From assembly GCF_000152805.1 (NCBI RefSeq), contig NZ_CH902578.1, positions 2,156,883 to 2,220,882 on the forward strand: a stretch of DNA of 64,000 bases, read 5' to 3'. Every line of letters begins with the position of its first letter. Position 1 is the first letter of the stretch. This stretch comes from Maritimibacter alkaliphilus HTCC2654. GTDB taxonomy: Bacteria; Pseudomonadota; Alphaproteobacteria; Rhodobacterales; Rhodobacteraceae. Shown here piece after piece: positions 1 to 9,195 of the stretch. A program made the translations under genes and the position numbers. The notes under the pieces were generated by a model. It saw only the letters and a program-made list of their open reading frames with translations, was not told the origin of the DNA and did no database searches.

Positions 1-1
1 G

Positions 2-646
2 CGCAACGACCGTGCCGACTGGACCGCATCGCTCCGGGCCGATTACGAGGCCTATGTGCAACCGGTCGAGACGCCGGGCGCGGTCAAGCTGGAACAGGTG
101 GTGCTGACGCTTCAGGACATGATCCCCGAAGGCGCGGCGCTGACGAACGGGGCGGGCAATTTCAACATCTGGCTGCATCGGTATTTCCGGTTCTCCCGCC
201 GGAACCGCTATCTCGGCGCGACCTCGGGCAGCATGGGCTATGGATTTCCGGCGGCCATCGCGGCGGCGCTGGAGACCGGGCGACCGTCGATCTGCTGGGC
301 CGGGGACGGCGACTTCCAGATGACGCTGAACGAAATGTCGACAGCGGTGCAACATGGCGCGCAGGTGGTGGTGCTGGTGGCAAACAACGGCCGCTACGGC
401 ACGATCCGCGCGCATCAGGAACGGGCCTATCCGGGGCGCGTGTCTGGCACCGATCTTGCGGCACCCGACTTCGCCGCGCTGGCGCGCGCCTATGGCGGCT
501 TCGGCGCGATGGTGGCAGCGCAGGAGGATTTCGCGCCCGCCTTCGAGGCCGCCCTCGCCTCGGGTGGGCTCGCGGTCATCGACCTGAAGCTCGACCCCGA
601 GGCGCTCACCCCCGGCCAGACGCTGACCGAGGTGCGCGGCTTCTGA
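2..646 (+). CDS. Thiamine-diphosphate-dependent enzyme, acetolactate-synthase-like, C-terminal part (5' truncated by window edge)
   Basis: The open frame runs from the window edge without a start, so the gene begins upstream; only the last 214 or so residues are present. The visible part is the pyrophosphate-binding domain of the acetolactate synthase/pyruvate decarboxylase superfamily: GSMGYGFPAAIAAAL, then the ThDP/magnesium motif GDGDFQMTLNE followed about 25 residues later by NNGRYGTIR. These enzymes carry out decarboxylation or carboligation of 2-oxo acids in the cytoplasm. The exact substrate cannot be told from the C-terminus; a biosynthetic IlvB is less likely because no small-subunit gene follows. 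The family is confident, the reaction is open. Confidence 0.85.
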   Translation, partial: RNDRADWTASLRADYEAYVQPVETPGAVKLEQVVLTLQDMIPEGAALTNGAGNFNIWLHRYFRFSRRNRYLGATSGSMGYGFPAAIAAALETGRPSICWAGDGDFQMTLNEMSTAVQHGAQVVVLVANNGRYGTIRAHQERAYPGRVSGTDLAAPDFAALARAYGGFGAMVAAQEDFAPAFEAALASGGLAVIDLKLDPEALTPGQTLTEVRGF

Positions 647-921
647 GCTGATGAGGGGTTGCGCCGCGGCTCCGCCGCGTCGCAACGGGCCTCGCTTCGC
701 TCGGCGGGGCGCTTGCCCAAGGTCAGCGCATGGGTGGCAAAGGTCGAGGGGGGCTGTCTGCCCCCCGCGCGCTTTGCGCGCTCCCCCCGAAGGTTTCTTG
801 AAACAGAGAAGCAGGACGGGCGGCGCTTTCCCCTTCTCTGTTTCTAAAAACCTCGGAGGGGGTCTGGGGGAGGCTGGCCTCCCCCAGCGGGTCGACCGGG
901 CGCAAGCCCGGGCGAAATACT
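647..921. repeat. Convergent intergenic region with an inverted pair of a dispersed repeat and several hairpins
   Basis: This 275-base gap between two convergent genes holds no convincing gene. It carries two oppositely oriented copies of a repeat whose core is CTTCTCTGTTTC followed by a short A-rich stretch and a C/T-GG run (789-811 on the minus strand, 833-870 on the plus strand). Together they form a long imperfect hairpin. Further hairpins are GGGGGGCTGTCTGCCCCCC near 747-767, GGGGGAGGCTGGCCTCCCCC near 866-885 and CCGGGCGCAAGCCCGG near 896-912. Related copies lie near 11158, 30507 and 63963. A role in bidirectional transcription termination is plausible but inferred. Confidence 0.7.
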
Positions 922-1293
922 TCAGGAGGTCTCGACGCAGTGGCGGCGGAAGGCGCGTTTCAGCATGTCGAGCTCGGCGCGCAGAAGCTCCATCTCGGCG
1001 CGGAAATCCTCGTCCAGCGGCTGACCGGTGACGACCGTGAAGCTTGCGAGCCGTTCGTCGGTCGCCTTGTTCGCGATCAGGAAGGTCTGCACGCCTTCCG
1101 ACAAAAGTTCGGCGGGGATCGGGACGGCGACGCGGAACTGGCCTTCGACCTCGGGATCTTCGCGCAGGGTCGCGCCCTCGATGCCCTGTCCGTTATGCGT
1201 GACGGTGATGTCGGGCGGCGTGTCGGCCCCGGTCAGCACCCCCTCCCATACGCCCGCGTGAATGCGCGTCTTGGTCAGCACGATCTCGGCCAT
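922..1293 (-). CDS. Conserved hypothetical protein, 123 aa
   Basis: A 123-residue soluble protein with no signal peptide. The first two thirds look like a small beta-sandwich (ETRIHAGVWEG-like strands, hydrophobic alternation), and the last 35 residues form a charged amphipathic helix (EMELLRAELDMLKRAFRRH) that could be a coiled coil. I do not recognise a characterised family. It follows the 257-residue gene upstream at a distance of only one base, so the two are almost certainly co-transcribed and may act together. Function unknown. Confidence 0.75.
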   Translation of the reverse strand: MAEIVLTKTRIHAGVWEGVLTGADTPPDITVTHNGQGIEGATLREDPEVEGQFRVAVPIPAELLSEGVQTFLIANKATDERLASFTVVTGQPLDEDFRAEMELLRAELDMLKRAFRRHCVETS

Positions 1294-1294
1294 C

Positions 1295-2068
1295 TTACAC
1301 CTCCGCCCGCGGGCGGCGTGAGAAGTTCACGTCCCGCAGCATCACCTGGTTCATTTCCGGCCCCTCGAAGATCAGGTCGACCCAGGCCCGCTCCACCCGC
1401 TTTTCGTTGAGCTTGGTGTAGGCGAGGTCGAAGTCGACCGAAAGCTCCCGGTCCGACAGGGGCAGTTCGCGCACCATCTGTTCGGTGTTGGGTCCGTGCT
1501 GGATGTTGAGGCGCGCGAAGATTTCCAAGGGCTTTTCGGTTTCCACCACAGCGTTCATGCGGATCAGGTGCTTGCGCCCCAGCGCCCGCATCGCGCTTTC
1601 CGGCAGATCGACGACCAGCGACAGGAACGAGCCGTCGAATTGGAACACATCCATACGCAACCCATAGGGGGCGAGGTCGTCCTCATGCGTGTTGCGAAGC
1701 TGGCGGACGGTGAGTTCCGAGATCCGGCAGTCGTGGAAGATCTTCACCTCGTCGCCGAAGCCGGTCTTGCTTTCCACCGCGGCCTGACCGGGCGGGAAGA
1801 TCGGGCCGCGCCACAGCTCGGGCCGCCACGACCAATCGGAGTGGAGCGGTTTGGAAAACGCGTTCGACCCGATGAGGGGAAGCGCGAGGCGGCCGTTCGA
1901 GACGTAGAGCAGCCGGTCGGTGACCTGCCGAAGCTCCAACGCGCGCAGGCGGACCCGGCGCAGGCGGTCGAGGCCCAAGTCATCCGCCGCCGCTGCGATC
2001 TTGCGCCAGCGTCGCATGACGAGGTGATGGAGCATCGCATCGAAGGGGCCGAAGGCGCGGTTGGACAT
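1295..2068 (-). CDS. Conserved hypothetical protein, 257 aa (possibly DUF6478)
   Basis: First gene of a two-gene minus-strand unit. The protein has a basic, helical N-terminus (HHLVMRRWRKIAAAADD) and a long beta-rich part, without a signal peptide or membrane segment. It resembles an uncharacterised family that I associate with Rhodobacterales genomes (DUF6478, from memory and not certain). No catalytic motif is evident. The start at 2068 is supported by good coding potential from the first codon. The following 123-aa gene begins immediately after its stop. Function unknown. Confidence 0.75.
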   Translation of the reverse strand: MSNRAFGPFDAMLHHLVMRRWRKIAAAADDLGLDRLRRVRLRALELRQVTDRLLYVSNGRLALPLIGSNAFSKPLHSDWSWRPELWRGPIFPPGQAAVESKTGFGDEVKIFHDCRISELTVRQLRNTHEDDLAPYGLRMDVFQFDGSFLSLVVDLPESAMRALGRKHLIRMNAVVETEKPLEIFARLNIQHGPNTEQMVRELPLSDRELSVDFDLAYTKLNEKRVERAWVDLIFEGPEMNQVMLRDVNFSRRPRAEV

Positions 2069-2123
2069 CGGTTATTGTTTACCTTTCGTGAACAATGGCG
2101 TCATCTACACCAGAATTATTGAC

Positions 2124-2795
2124 CTAAAGCAAACGGTTGAGAAGGCTGCGAAGGCCCTTGTCGCCGGTGGACACACCCGTTTCTGACGGCGACGCGGAGC
2201 CGGATTTCGGCGAGGCCCGGCGCACCGCCTTGGTGAAGGCGAGCAGGAGCGACTTGCCGGTCGCCGGGTCGAGCGGGGTGGCGGCGGTGCCGGACACGGT
2301 GAGCGTGACTAGTGCACCGGACTGCGGAAAGACCGCGCGCCAGTAATCTTCGGACAGGTCGATGGTGTCGCCGTCGCGGGCGCGGATCACCAAAAGGTCG
2401 TCGGTCTGTTCGAAAGACGCCACCGAGACGCGGTCGGATGATCCGCTGCGCGAGAGCGTGGCTTTTCCCTCCGGTCCCCGCAGAATGTCGGCAAGCGCCG
2501 CCATCTGGTTCGGGCCGAGGTCACCCGCACCGGGCGCGACCGCTGCCGTCAGAACCGCAGGGGCGACCGGGTTCGGCCCCGCCCCTTCGATCCCCGGACA
2601 GGTGCCGTAAAGCAGGAAGGCGCCCGATGGGCCTTCGCGCCGTTGCGTGGGGTCGAGGCAGTAGCCGCGCGGCGCGGCGATCACGACCTGACCGCCGAAG
2701 ACAGGTGTCCCGGCCCCCGATCCCGCGGTCTGGCCGGCACAACCGGCCAGCAGAAACACGGCCGCGACCAGCCCTGATTTCGCGCGCATCGTCAT
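2124..2795 (-). CDS. Predicted lipoprotein, hypothetical, about 223 aa
   Basis: The N-terminus (MRAKSGLVAAVFLLAGCAG) is a classical lipoprotein signal peptide with lipobox LAGC, so the mature protein should be anchored to a membrane. The remainder contains two Cys residues near the mature N-terminus (YCLDPT and YGTCPG) and a possible small globular domain, and ends in a Ser/Pro/Gly-rich tail. Two in-frame ATG codons, at 2795 and 2789, could start translation; the longer form adds only two residues. The frame stays open further upstream, but that part lacks the signal peptide position and is not credible. No function recognised. Confidence 0.75.
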   Translation of the reverse strand: MTMRAKSGLVAAVFLLAGCAGQTAGSGAGTPVFGGQVVIAAPRGYCLDPTQRREGPSGAFLLYGTCPGIEGAGPNPVAPAVLTAAVAPGAGDLGPNQMAALADILRGPEGKATLSRSGSSDRVSVASFEQTDDLLVIRARDGDTIDLSEDYWRAVFPQSGALVTLTVSGTAATPLDPATGKSLLLAFTKAVRRASPKSGSASPSETGVSTGDKGLRSLLNRLL

Positions 2796-2913
2796 GCTTT
2801 TCGTCCCGGAACCATGAGGCGACGGGATAGGTCGCGCGGCGGTGCGATGCAAGCCGACCTTGTGACCGGTGATGTGTTCACTATGTTCGTGAAACGAGAA
2901 CGCGGAGTGATGA

Positions 2914-3828
2914 ATGCAGGATTTCTGGTCCCCAGCCCTGCCGAAAGTGCAGATCTGGCGCACGGCGCTGGGCTTCGTTCTGCTGATCGCGATGTTCTTC
3001 GCGGCCACCTTCGCGCTGTTCGAGGTCGGGTCACGGCTGATCTCGTCCGACCCGGCCACCATGCTGGGCGGTGGCAATCCGGCGAGCGCGTCGATCTTCT
3101 TCGCGACGTTCATCGGGTTCCACATCGGCTTGCTGATCGTCCTGCCGCTTTTGCACAAGCGAAGCTACCCGACGCTGTTCGGGCCGACCCGGCGGCTGAA
3201 CCTGCGCCATTTCGCGATCGGGACCGCGGTGACGCTTGCGCTTGCGACCTTCCTTTACGGCGTGATGTTCGTCGAGCGGGTGTTCCTGCCCGATGGTGTC
3301 GAACCGACGGTGCGCCAGATCAGGCCGCTGTCCGACTGGCTGGTCTGGCTTGTCCCGGCCATCGTTCTGATCTTTCTGCAAACCTTCGCGGAAGAAGCGC
3401 TGTTTCGCGGCTACCTGCTGCAACAACTGCGTGCGCGGTTCGCCAGCGTGTTCGTCTGGGCCGTGCTGCCGTCGTTCATCTTCGGTCTGCTGCACTTCGA
3501 CGCGTCGACATATGGCACGATGAACGCGCTCGCCTATGTCATCAACACGACCACGACCGGCATTCTCCTGTGTCTCATCACGATCCGCACCGGCAACCTC
3601 GGCGCGGCGGCGGGGCTGCATTTCGGGAACAACGCGGCGCTCATCATGATCGGCATCGACGGCAATCTCGACGGCTTCTCGCTGTTCGTCGTGGGGATGG
3701 AGCTGGAGTCGGGCTATACCGCCTATTCCATCCTCAGCCAGACCGCGTTCACGCTGGTTCTGTTCACGATCTGGTGGTTCTGGATGAACCGCCGGGACAA
3801 GATTGCAAAGGCGGGCCTCCCGGCATAG
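2914..3828 (+). CDS. CPBP-family intramembrane protease (CAAX prenyl protease-like)
   Basis: A 304-residue polytopic membrane protein with about eight hydrophobic segments. It shows the CPBP/Abi signature: the glutamate motif EEALFRG near residue 159, a conserved His in FGLLHF near 190, and a second His in LHFGNN near 235. Members of this family are membrane-embedded glutamic proteases related to eukaryotic Rce1; bacterial substrates are mostly unknown. The gene starts at an ATG and lies 30 bases upstream of accD, possibly in the same transcript. The family is confident and the substrate unknown. Confidence 0.85.
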   Translation: MQDFWSPALPKVQIWRTALGFVLLIAMFFAATFALFEVGSRLISSDPATMLGGGNPASASIFFATFIGFHIGLLIVLPLLHKRSYPTLFGPTRRLNLRHFAIGTAVTLALATFLYGVMFVERVFLPDGVEPTVRQIRPLSDWLVWLVPAIVLIFLQTFAEEALFRGYLLQQLRARFASVFVWAVLPSFIFGLLHFDASTYGTMNALAYVINTTTTGILLCLITIRTGNLGAAAGLHFGNNAALIMIGIDGNLDGFSLFVVGMELESGYTAYSILSQTAFTLVLFTIWWFWMNRRDKIAKAGLPA

Positions 3829-3858
3829 GTAGGGCGCGAACGTGGCAAGGAAGGCGCG

Positions 3859-4860
3859 ATGAACTGGATTTCCAACTACGTCCGGCCCCGGATCAACTCG
3901 CTGTTTTCGCGGCGGGAGGTGCCGGAGAACCTGTGGATCAAGTGCCCCGAATGCGGGACCATGCTGTTTCACCGGGAGCTGTCGGACAATCTGAATGTCT
4001 GTTCCAACTGCGATCACCACATGGCGATCACCCCGCGCGAACGCTTTGCCAAGCTCTTTGACGGCGGCACCTTCGCCGAGGTGAGCGTGCCCGCGCCGAT
4101 CGACGATCCGCTCAAGTTCAAGGATCAGAAGAAATACCCCGACCGGATGAAGGCCGCGCAGAAGGCCACCGGCGAGAAAGAGGCGATGCTGGTCGCCGAG
4201 GGCGAGATCGGGCGCACGCCCATCGTCGCGGCCTGTCAGGACTTTTCATTCATGGGCGGCTCGATGGGGATGTACGTGGGCAACGCCATCATCGCCGCCG
4301 CCGAACGGGCGGTGAAGCTGAAGCGCCCGCTCGTCCTGTTCTCCGCCGCCGGGGGTGCGCGGATGCAGGAGGGTATCCTGAGCCTCATGCAGATGCCGCG
4401 CACGACGGTCGCCGTGCAGATGCTGAAGGAAGCGGGGCTGCCGTATATCGTCGTTCTGACCCATCCGACCACGGGCGGTGTGACCGCGTCCTACGCGATG
4501 CTGGGCGACGTGCAGATTTCCGAGCCGAACGCGCTGATCTGTTTCGCGGGCCCCCGCGTGATCGAACAGACGATCCGCGAGAAGCTGCCGGAAGGGTTCC
4601 AGCGGGCCGAATATCTGCTCGACCACGGGATGCTCGACCGGGTGACGCATCGCAAGGAGTTGCGCGAAGAGCTGATTACGATCCTGCGGATGCTTCTGGG
4701 TCAGGGGCCTGCGGTGCGCGGCGATCTGCCCGCGCCGGAGCCGAAAAAGGCCGACGCCAAGGCCGAGCCGAAACCTGCCCCCAAGCCGCAGGCAAAGGCT
4801 GAACCGGCCAAGCCCGCGCCGCAGAAGACCGCGCCACCCAAAGAGGCGCCGAAGAAGTGA
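3859..4860 (+). CDS. accD: Acetyl-CoA carboxylase carboxyltransferase subunit beta
   Basis: Beta subunit of the carboxyltransferase that, with AccA, moves the carboxyl group from biotin on AccB to acetyl-CoA to make malonyl-CoA, the first step in fatty acid synthesis. The N-terminal zinc ribbon has its four cysteines (29, 32, 48, 51; CPEC and CSNC). The crotonase-like core follows, with [11 protein letters not shown] and [10 protein letters not shown]. Family proteins are usually near 300 residues; this one is 333 because of an Ala/Lys/Pro-rich tail from about residue 290. It overlaps the next gene by four bases (GTGA), so the two are translationally coupled. accD-folC is a common alphaproteobacterial pairing. 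Confidence 0.97.
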   Translation: MNWISNYVRPRINSLFSRREVPENLWIKCPECGTMLFHRELSDNLNVCSNCDHHMAITPRERFAKLFDGGTFAEVSVPAPIDDPLKFKDQKKYPDRMKAAQKATGEKEAMLVAEGEIGRTPIVAACQDFSFMGGSMGMYVGNAIIAAAERAVKLKRPLVLFSAAGGARMQEGILSLMQMPRTTVAVQMLKEAGLPYIVVLTHPTTGGVTASYAMLGDVQISEPNALICFAGPRVIEQTIREKLPEGFQRAEYLLDHGMLDRVTHRKELREELITILRMLLGQGPAVRGDLPAPEPKKADAKAEPKPAPKPQAKAEPAKPAPQKTAPPKEAPKK

Positions 4861-6128
4861 GCAAGGCAGGCTCGGACGTCATCCTCGACCGGATGATGTC
4901 GCTTCACCCCAAGGTGATCGACCTGACGCTTGACCGTGTCTGGCGGCTGCTTGCGGCGTTGGATCACCCGGAGCGGCGTCTGCCACCCGTCATCCATATC
5001 GCCGGGACCAACGGCAAGGGATCGACGCTGGCCATGCTGCGGGCCGGGCTGGAGGGGGCGGGCAAGACCTGCCATGCCTATACCTCGCCCCACCTCGCCC
5101 GGTTTCACGAACGCATCCGCCTTGCAGGTGAGTTGATCTCGGAAGATCATCTGACCGAGGTGCTGGACCGCTGTTACGCGGCGAACGGCGGCGAGAGCAT
5201 CACGTATTTCGAGATTACGACGGTCGCGGGGCTGCTCGCCTTTTCCGAAACCCCGGCGGATTACACGCTGCTCGAGGTCGGGCTTGGCGGACGGCTGGAC
5301 GCGACGAACGTGATCGCGCCGGAACTGACGGTCATCACGCCGGTCTCGATCGACCACACGCAATTTCTGGGCGACACGCTCGCCGCCATCGCGGGCGAAA
5401 AGGCTGGGATCATCAAGCGTGGCGTGCCCTGCGTCGTCGGGCCCCAGCAACCCGAGGCGCTCGAGGTGATCGAGGCCACGGCGGAGCGGCTCGGTGCCCC
5501 GCTGCTCGTCCACGGCCAGCATTGGCAGGTCTGGGAAGAACGTGGTCGGCTGATCTATCAGGATGAAAGCGGCCTGCTCGACCTGCCCCGGCCTGCCCTG
5601 TTGGGCGAGCATCAGATCATGAACGCGGGCGCGGCGCTGGCAGGGCTGCGCGCGCTCGGCTTTGGCGAAGAGGCCTGCGAGGCGGCGATGACCAACGCGA
5701 CTTGGCCCGCGCGGATGCAGCGACTGCGCGAGGGGCCATTGGTCGAGGCCGCCGGAAGCGCCGAACTCTGGCTCGACGGCGGGCACAACCCGGCGGCGGG
5801 CGAGGCTCTGGCAAAGGCGCTCGCCTCCATGACCGACCGACCTTTGCATCTGATCTGCGGCATGTTGAACACCAAGGATATCACCGGGTTCATGCGCCCT
5901 CTGGCCGATGTCGCGAAAGACTTGCGGGCGGTGTCGATCCCCGGCGAGGCCGCGACCCTGAGCGGTGAGGAAACGGCCGCATTCGCACGTGGCGCAGGGC
6001 TTGACGCGCGCACCGCCCCGGACGTGGGCACGGCGATCCGCGAGATCGTCGCCAATGACGCGCACGCCCGCATTCTGATCTGCGGCTCGCTGTATCTGGC
6101 GGGCGCCATTCTCCGGGAAAACGGCTGA
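4857..6128 (+). CDS. folC: Bifunctional dihydrofolate synthase / folylpolyglutamate synthase
   Basis: Mur-ligase-family enzyme that adds glutamate to dihydropteroate and to reduced folates, using ATP. The P-loop [11 protein letters not shown] near residues 45-55 is intact, as are the [12 protein letters not shown] region and [12 protein letters not shown] of the C-terminal Mur ligase domain. Its 423 residues are normal for the family. The GTG start overlaps the accD stop (GTGA), which supports translational coupling. No terminator is obvious directly after the stop. Confidence 0.96.
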   Translation: MSKAGSDVILDRMMSLHPKVIDLTLDRVWRLLAALDHPERRLPPVIHIAGTNGKGSTLAMLRAGLEGAGKTCHAYTSPHLARFHERIRLAGELISEDHLTEVLDRCYAANGGESITYFEITTVAGLLAFSETPADYTLLEVGLGGRLDATNVIAPELTVITPVSIDHTQFLGDTLAAIAGEKAGIIKRGVPCVVGPQQPEALEVIEATAERLGAPLLVHGQHWQVWEERGRLIYQDESGLLDLPRPALLGEHQIMNAGAALAGLRALGFGEEACEAAMTNATWPARMQRLREGPLVEAAGSAELWLDGGHNPAAGEALAKALASMTDRPLHLICGMLNTKDITGFMRPLADVAKDLRAVSIPGEAATLSGEETAAFARGAGLDARTAPDVGTAIREIVANDAHARILICGSLYLAGAILRENG

Positions 6129-6376
6129 GATCTGTGGCGAAAATGACTCGCCCCGCCTAATTCTTCGGGCGCGTTTCGGGCCGGTTTTGTCCTCGAGCCG
6201 CTTCAAGCGACTGGCACGACTCACTTTTTCGACCGTTTCCGCCCTGCGCTGCGAATCACACGAAATATTGACCGATTCGGGTGATTCGCCCAAGATGTTG
6301 AACATTCAGGACGATGCCGGGCTGCCACCCGGCGGCATTTAACCTGTCGAGCAGGACAGGAACAGGGGGACAAACG

Positions 6377-7006
6377 ATGCTTCGGCTGCTCTTGGGCGCC
6401 TTTCTGGCGCTTGTGATCACAAATAATGAAATCCTGGCGCAAGAGGTGCGGATCACGCCCGATACCTCGTCCTTCTCTGTTGAAGTGGGCGGAAAGCTCC
6501 TCACCATCGAGCGCATTCAGGACACAAGTCACAAGCTCACCACGGAGTTCACGAAGACATCGCGCCCCTGCCCGCCGTTTTGCATTCACCCGATCTCGGC
6601 AGCTCCGGGTGTGGCAACGGTGGGCGAACTCGAAGTCATCGACTTCATCGAAAGTGCGGTGGCCAAGGGCACGGGGCTGTTGATCGACAGCCGCCTGCCC
6701 GAGTGGTTCGCGAAGGGCACGATCCCCGGTGCAGTGAACGTGCCCTTCTCGACCCTCGAACCGTCGAACCCCTATCGCGACCAGATCCTTCAGGCCTTGG
6801 GCGGGGCCAAGGCGGGCGCGGGATGGGATTTCACCTCGGCGCGAAACCTCACGCTGTTCTGCAACGGGCCGTGGTGCGACCAGAGCCCACGCGCGATCCG
6901 CAACCTCGTGGACGCGGGCTATCCGACCGAGAAAATCCAGTATTATCGTGGCGGTATGCAGCTTTGGCTGCTGCTCGGCCTGACCGTCCAGACCCCCAGC
7001 GCATAA
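6377..7006 (+). CDS. Exported rhodanese-domain protein with a CPPFC motif
   Basis: About 209 residues starting with a signal peptide (MLRLLLGAFLALVITNNEILAQ), so it should be periplasmic. The ATG at 6377 was chosen because it directly precedes this signal and follows a purine-rich AGGGGGA. A rhodanese domain covers roughly residues 80-200, with active-loop region FCNGPWCDQSPRA (Cys 162 and Cys 167). Ahead of it lies a second cysteine pair, CPPFC (65 and 69). Rhodaneses transfer sulfur from thiosulfate or persulfides; the extra pair suggests redox or metal chemistry, which is inference. The LysM protein gene follows 13 bases later. Confidence 0.85.
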   Translation: MLRLLLGAFLALVITNNEILAQEVRITPDTSSFSVEVGGKLLTIERIQDTSHKLTTEFTKTSRPCPPFCIHPISAAPGVATVGELEVIDFIESAVAKGTGLLIDSRLPEWFAKGTIPGAVNVPFSTLEPSNPYRDQILQALGGAKAGAGWDFTSARNLTLFCNGPWCDQSPRAIRNLVDAGYPTEKIQYYRGGMQLWLLLGLTVQTPSA

Positions 7007-7019
7007 GGGAGGAGGCGTC

Positions 7020-7874
7020 ATGTTCCGCATCCTCATCCTTGTCGCCGGGTTCCTGATCGCCGTTACGGGCATGCTCTGGATGCAGGGCAACCGCGACCCC
7101 CGCGACCTTGCCGCCGTCGCCCCGGACCTCGCCGATGTCGAGATCGAGAACGTGGCGCAAATGTCGGCCACGACGACCCGGCCGACGCCGGCACCGGCGC
7201 CGGTGGACATCGCGGCGCTGACCGATGCCGTGCGCGCCTCGGTCGCGCCCGACCCGGTGGCGGAACCGGCGCCTGCCGCCACGGCGGACGAAGGGCTCGC
7301 CGCCCTGACCAGCAGCGTCCTTGCCGGCCTCGGCACCCCCGCACCCGCCGCGCCGATGACCGGTGACAGCGGGATGGAAGCTGCGACGGCAGCCGTGCTT
7401 GCAAGCCTGAACGGGATGGCCGCGCCAACGGCCCGCCCCCCGCTGGACCTGAACGCCCTCATCGCCCAATCCATGAGGGCAGGCGAAAGCGATGCGTATA
7501 TGGACGCGCTCCTGAACGAAGCCGTGGCATCCGGCGCGGTGCAGGTGCCGGACTCGCTCATCACCGCCGAGGGTCGGGTGGACACACGCACCCTGCTCGC
7601 CTCGATCGTGCAGCAATCGATGGGCACGGCAGAGGACGCGACCATTCAGGCCATCGCAGCCGAAGCCGGGGCCACCACCGCCGCCACGCCGGTGGTGCAG
7701 GAGGTGTCGGGCGAGCGGATCTATACGGTCGAGAGCGGCGACAGCCTCGCCTATATCGCGCTGGTTTTCTACCGCGACGCGGCTCAGTACGAACGGATTT
7801 ACGAGGCGAACCGAGACGTGCTCGCCAACCCCAGCCTCATTCGCGTGGGACAGAAACTGCGCATACCCGGATAA
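7020..7874 (+). CDS. LysM-domain envelope protein
   Basis: A 284-residue protein with an N-terminal membrane anchor or signal (residues 2-22, LILVAGFLIAVTGML), a long Ala/Pro/Thr-rich low-complexity middle, and one C-terminal LysM domain (YTVESGDSLAYIALVFY to GQKLRIPG, about residues 235-284). LysM binds peptidoglycan glycans, so the protein probably bridges the inner membrane and the wall. It forms a short operon with the upstream rhodanese gene and ends just before a strong terminator. Confidence 0.87.
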   Translation: MFRILILVAGFLIAVTGMLWMQGNRDPRDLAAVAPDLADVEIENVAQMSATTTRPTPAPAPVDIAALTDAVRASVAPDPVAEPAPAATADEGLAALTSSVLAGLGTPAPAAPMTGDSGMEAATAAVLASLNGMAAPTARPPLDLNALIAQSMRAGESDAYMDALLNEAVASGAVQVPDSLITAEGRVDTRTLLASIVQQSMGTAEDATIQAIAAEAGATTAATPVVQEVSGERIYTVESGDSLAYIALVFYRDAAQYERIYEANRDVLANPSLIRVGQKLRIPG

Positions 7875-7898
7875 CAGGCAAGACGAAGCAGGAGACTT

Positions 7899-7931
7899 GG
7901 CCCCGGCACACCGCCGGGGCCTTTTTTTATT
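7899..7931. terminator. Bidirectional intrinsic terminator
   Basis: A perfect nine-base stem GGCCCCGGC/GCCGGGGCC with loop ACACC is followed by a run of seven Ts. It lies between the convergent LysM and PatB-type genes. The stop codon of the latter sits inside the T-run, so the site can serve at least the plus-strand operon. Confidence 0.9.
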
Positions 7932-9102
7932 GTAGGTCCGAGAACGCGTACTGCATTCGTGCCACCGCCTGCTCGACCAGCGGGCGGGGCGTGGCGAAGT
8001 TGAACCGCAGAAACCGCTCCCCGCCTTTGCCGAAGCTGATACCGTGGTTCACGGCGATCTTCGCGTCCTGTTCGACGCGGCGCAGGTAATCGGTCGGCTC
8101 CATCCCCGTGCCTTCGAAATCGACCCATGCAAGGTAGGTCGCCTCCATCGGCATACTTTTCAGCCCCGGAATCGCATTGAGGCCCTCGTCGAGGATGCGG
8201 CGGTTGCCGTCGAGGTAGTCGACCAGCGCATCGACCCACGCGGCCCCCTCGGGCGAATAGGCGGCTTCGGCCATCATCAACCCGAAGGAGTTGGGCGATA
8301 TGCCGAGGCCCGACATCTTGGCCGCGAACCGTTTGCGCAATTCCGGGTCGTGGATGATGACATTGCCCGAATGGGTGCCCGCGATGTTGAAGGTCTTGGT
8401 GGTGGCCGTCATCATCACCAGCCGATCCGCGATCCCGTCGATCAGCGCCATCGGCATGTGCTTGGTGCCGGGAAACACGAGGTCGTGGTGAATCTCGTCG
8501 GACACGAGGATCAGGTCGTGACGCTTGGCGAAGGCCGCGACGCCTTCAAGCTCGGCACGGGTCCAGACGCGCCCGCCGGGGTTATGCGGGGAACACAGGA
8601 CAAGCATCTTCTCGCCCCCCGTCATCTGCGCGTCCCAGGCGTCGAAATCCATCTCGTACCGCCCGTCGTTGCGCGCCAGCGGACATTCGACCACCTCGCG
8701 CCCCGCCGCGCGGATCACGCGGTGGAAGGCATGATAGACGGGGGTCATCAGGATCACGCCGTCGCCCGGATCGGTGAATGTGTCGACGCACAGCGCCGTG
8801 CCGTTCACCAGCCCGTGCACCGTGAAGATCGCGTTCGGGTCGACATCCCAGCCGTGACGTTCGGACATCCACCACCGGATCGCGCCCAGATAGCTCGCGT
8901 CGTCGCCGTAGTAGCCGTAGACCCCGATGCTGCGCATGTCCTCCAGCGCCTTCTGGATCGGCGGGGCGGCGGCGAAATCCATGTCGGCCACCCACATCGG
9001 GATGCCGTCCTTGGGCGACACGCCATAGATTGCTTCCATCTTGTCCCACTTCGCCGAATGGGTCCCAACGCGGTCGATGATGCGGTCGAAATCGTAACTC
9101 AT
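7927..9102 (-). CDS. PatB/MalY-type PLP-dependent C-S lyase (cystathionine beta-lyase-like aminotransferase)
   Basis: Fold-type I PLP enzyme of 391 residues. The N-terminus (KWDKMEAIYGV, PMWVADMDF) is typical of the MalY/PatB group. The cofactor lysine is in TATTKTFNIAG near residue 236, and the substrate-binding arginine is in ERFLRFNFATPR close to the end. These enzymes cleave the C-S bond of cystathionine or related thioethers to give homocysteine or thiols, ammonia and pyruvate. Translation is set at the ATG at 9102; the frame upstream of it has no family similarity. It is divergent from def. Confidence 0.93.
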   Translation of the reverse strand: MSYDFDRIIDRVGTHSAKWDKMEAIYGVSPKDGIPMWVADMDFAAAPPIQKALEDMRSIGVYGYYGDDASYLGAIRWWMSERHGWDVDPNAIFTVHGLVNGTALCVDTFTDPGDGVILMTPVYHAFHRVIRAAGREVVECPLARNDGRYEMDFDAWDAQMTGGEKMLVLCSPHNPGGRVWTRAELEGVAAFAKRHDLILVSDEIHHDLVFPGTKHMPMALIDGIADRLVMMTATTKTFNIAGTHSGNVIIHDPELRKRFAAKMSGLGISPNSFGLMMAEAAYSPEGAAWVDALVDYLDGNRRILDEGLNAIPGLKSMPMEATYLAWVDFEGTGMEPTDYLRRVEQDAKIAVNHGISFGKGGERFLRFNFATPRPLVEQAVARMQYAFSDLQ

Positions 9103-9195
9103 GATGCCTCCGGATTGAGGCGCCAAGCTATCTGCGACACGGTGAAGTGCAAGGGGACATTGCGAAACGCGTCGCAACCGCCTAATTGATCCGTC

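Noticed and set aside
4701..6305. A long minus-strand frame opposite folC and accD
   Set aside because: Antisense to two certain genes and without any recognisable motif.
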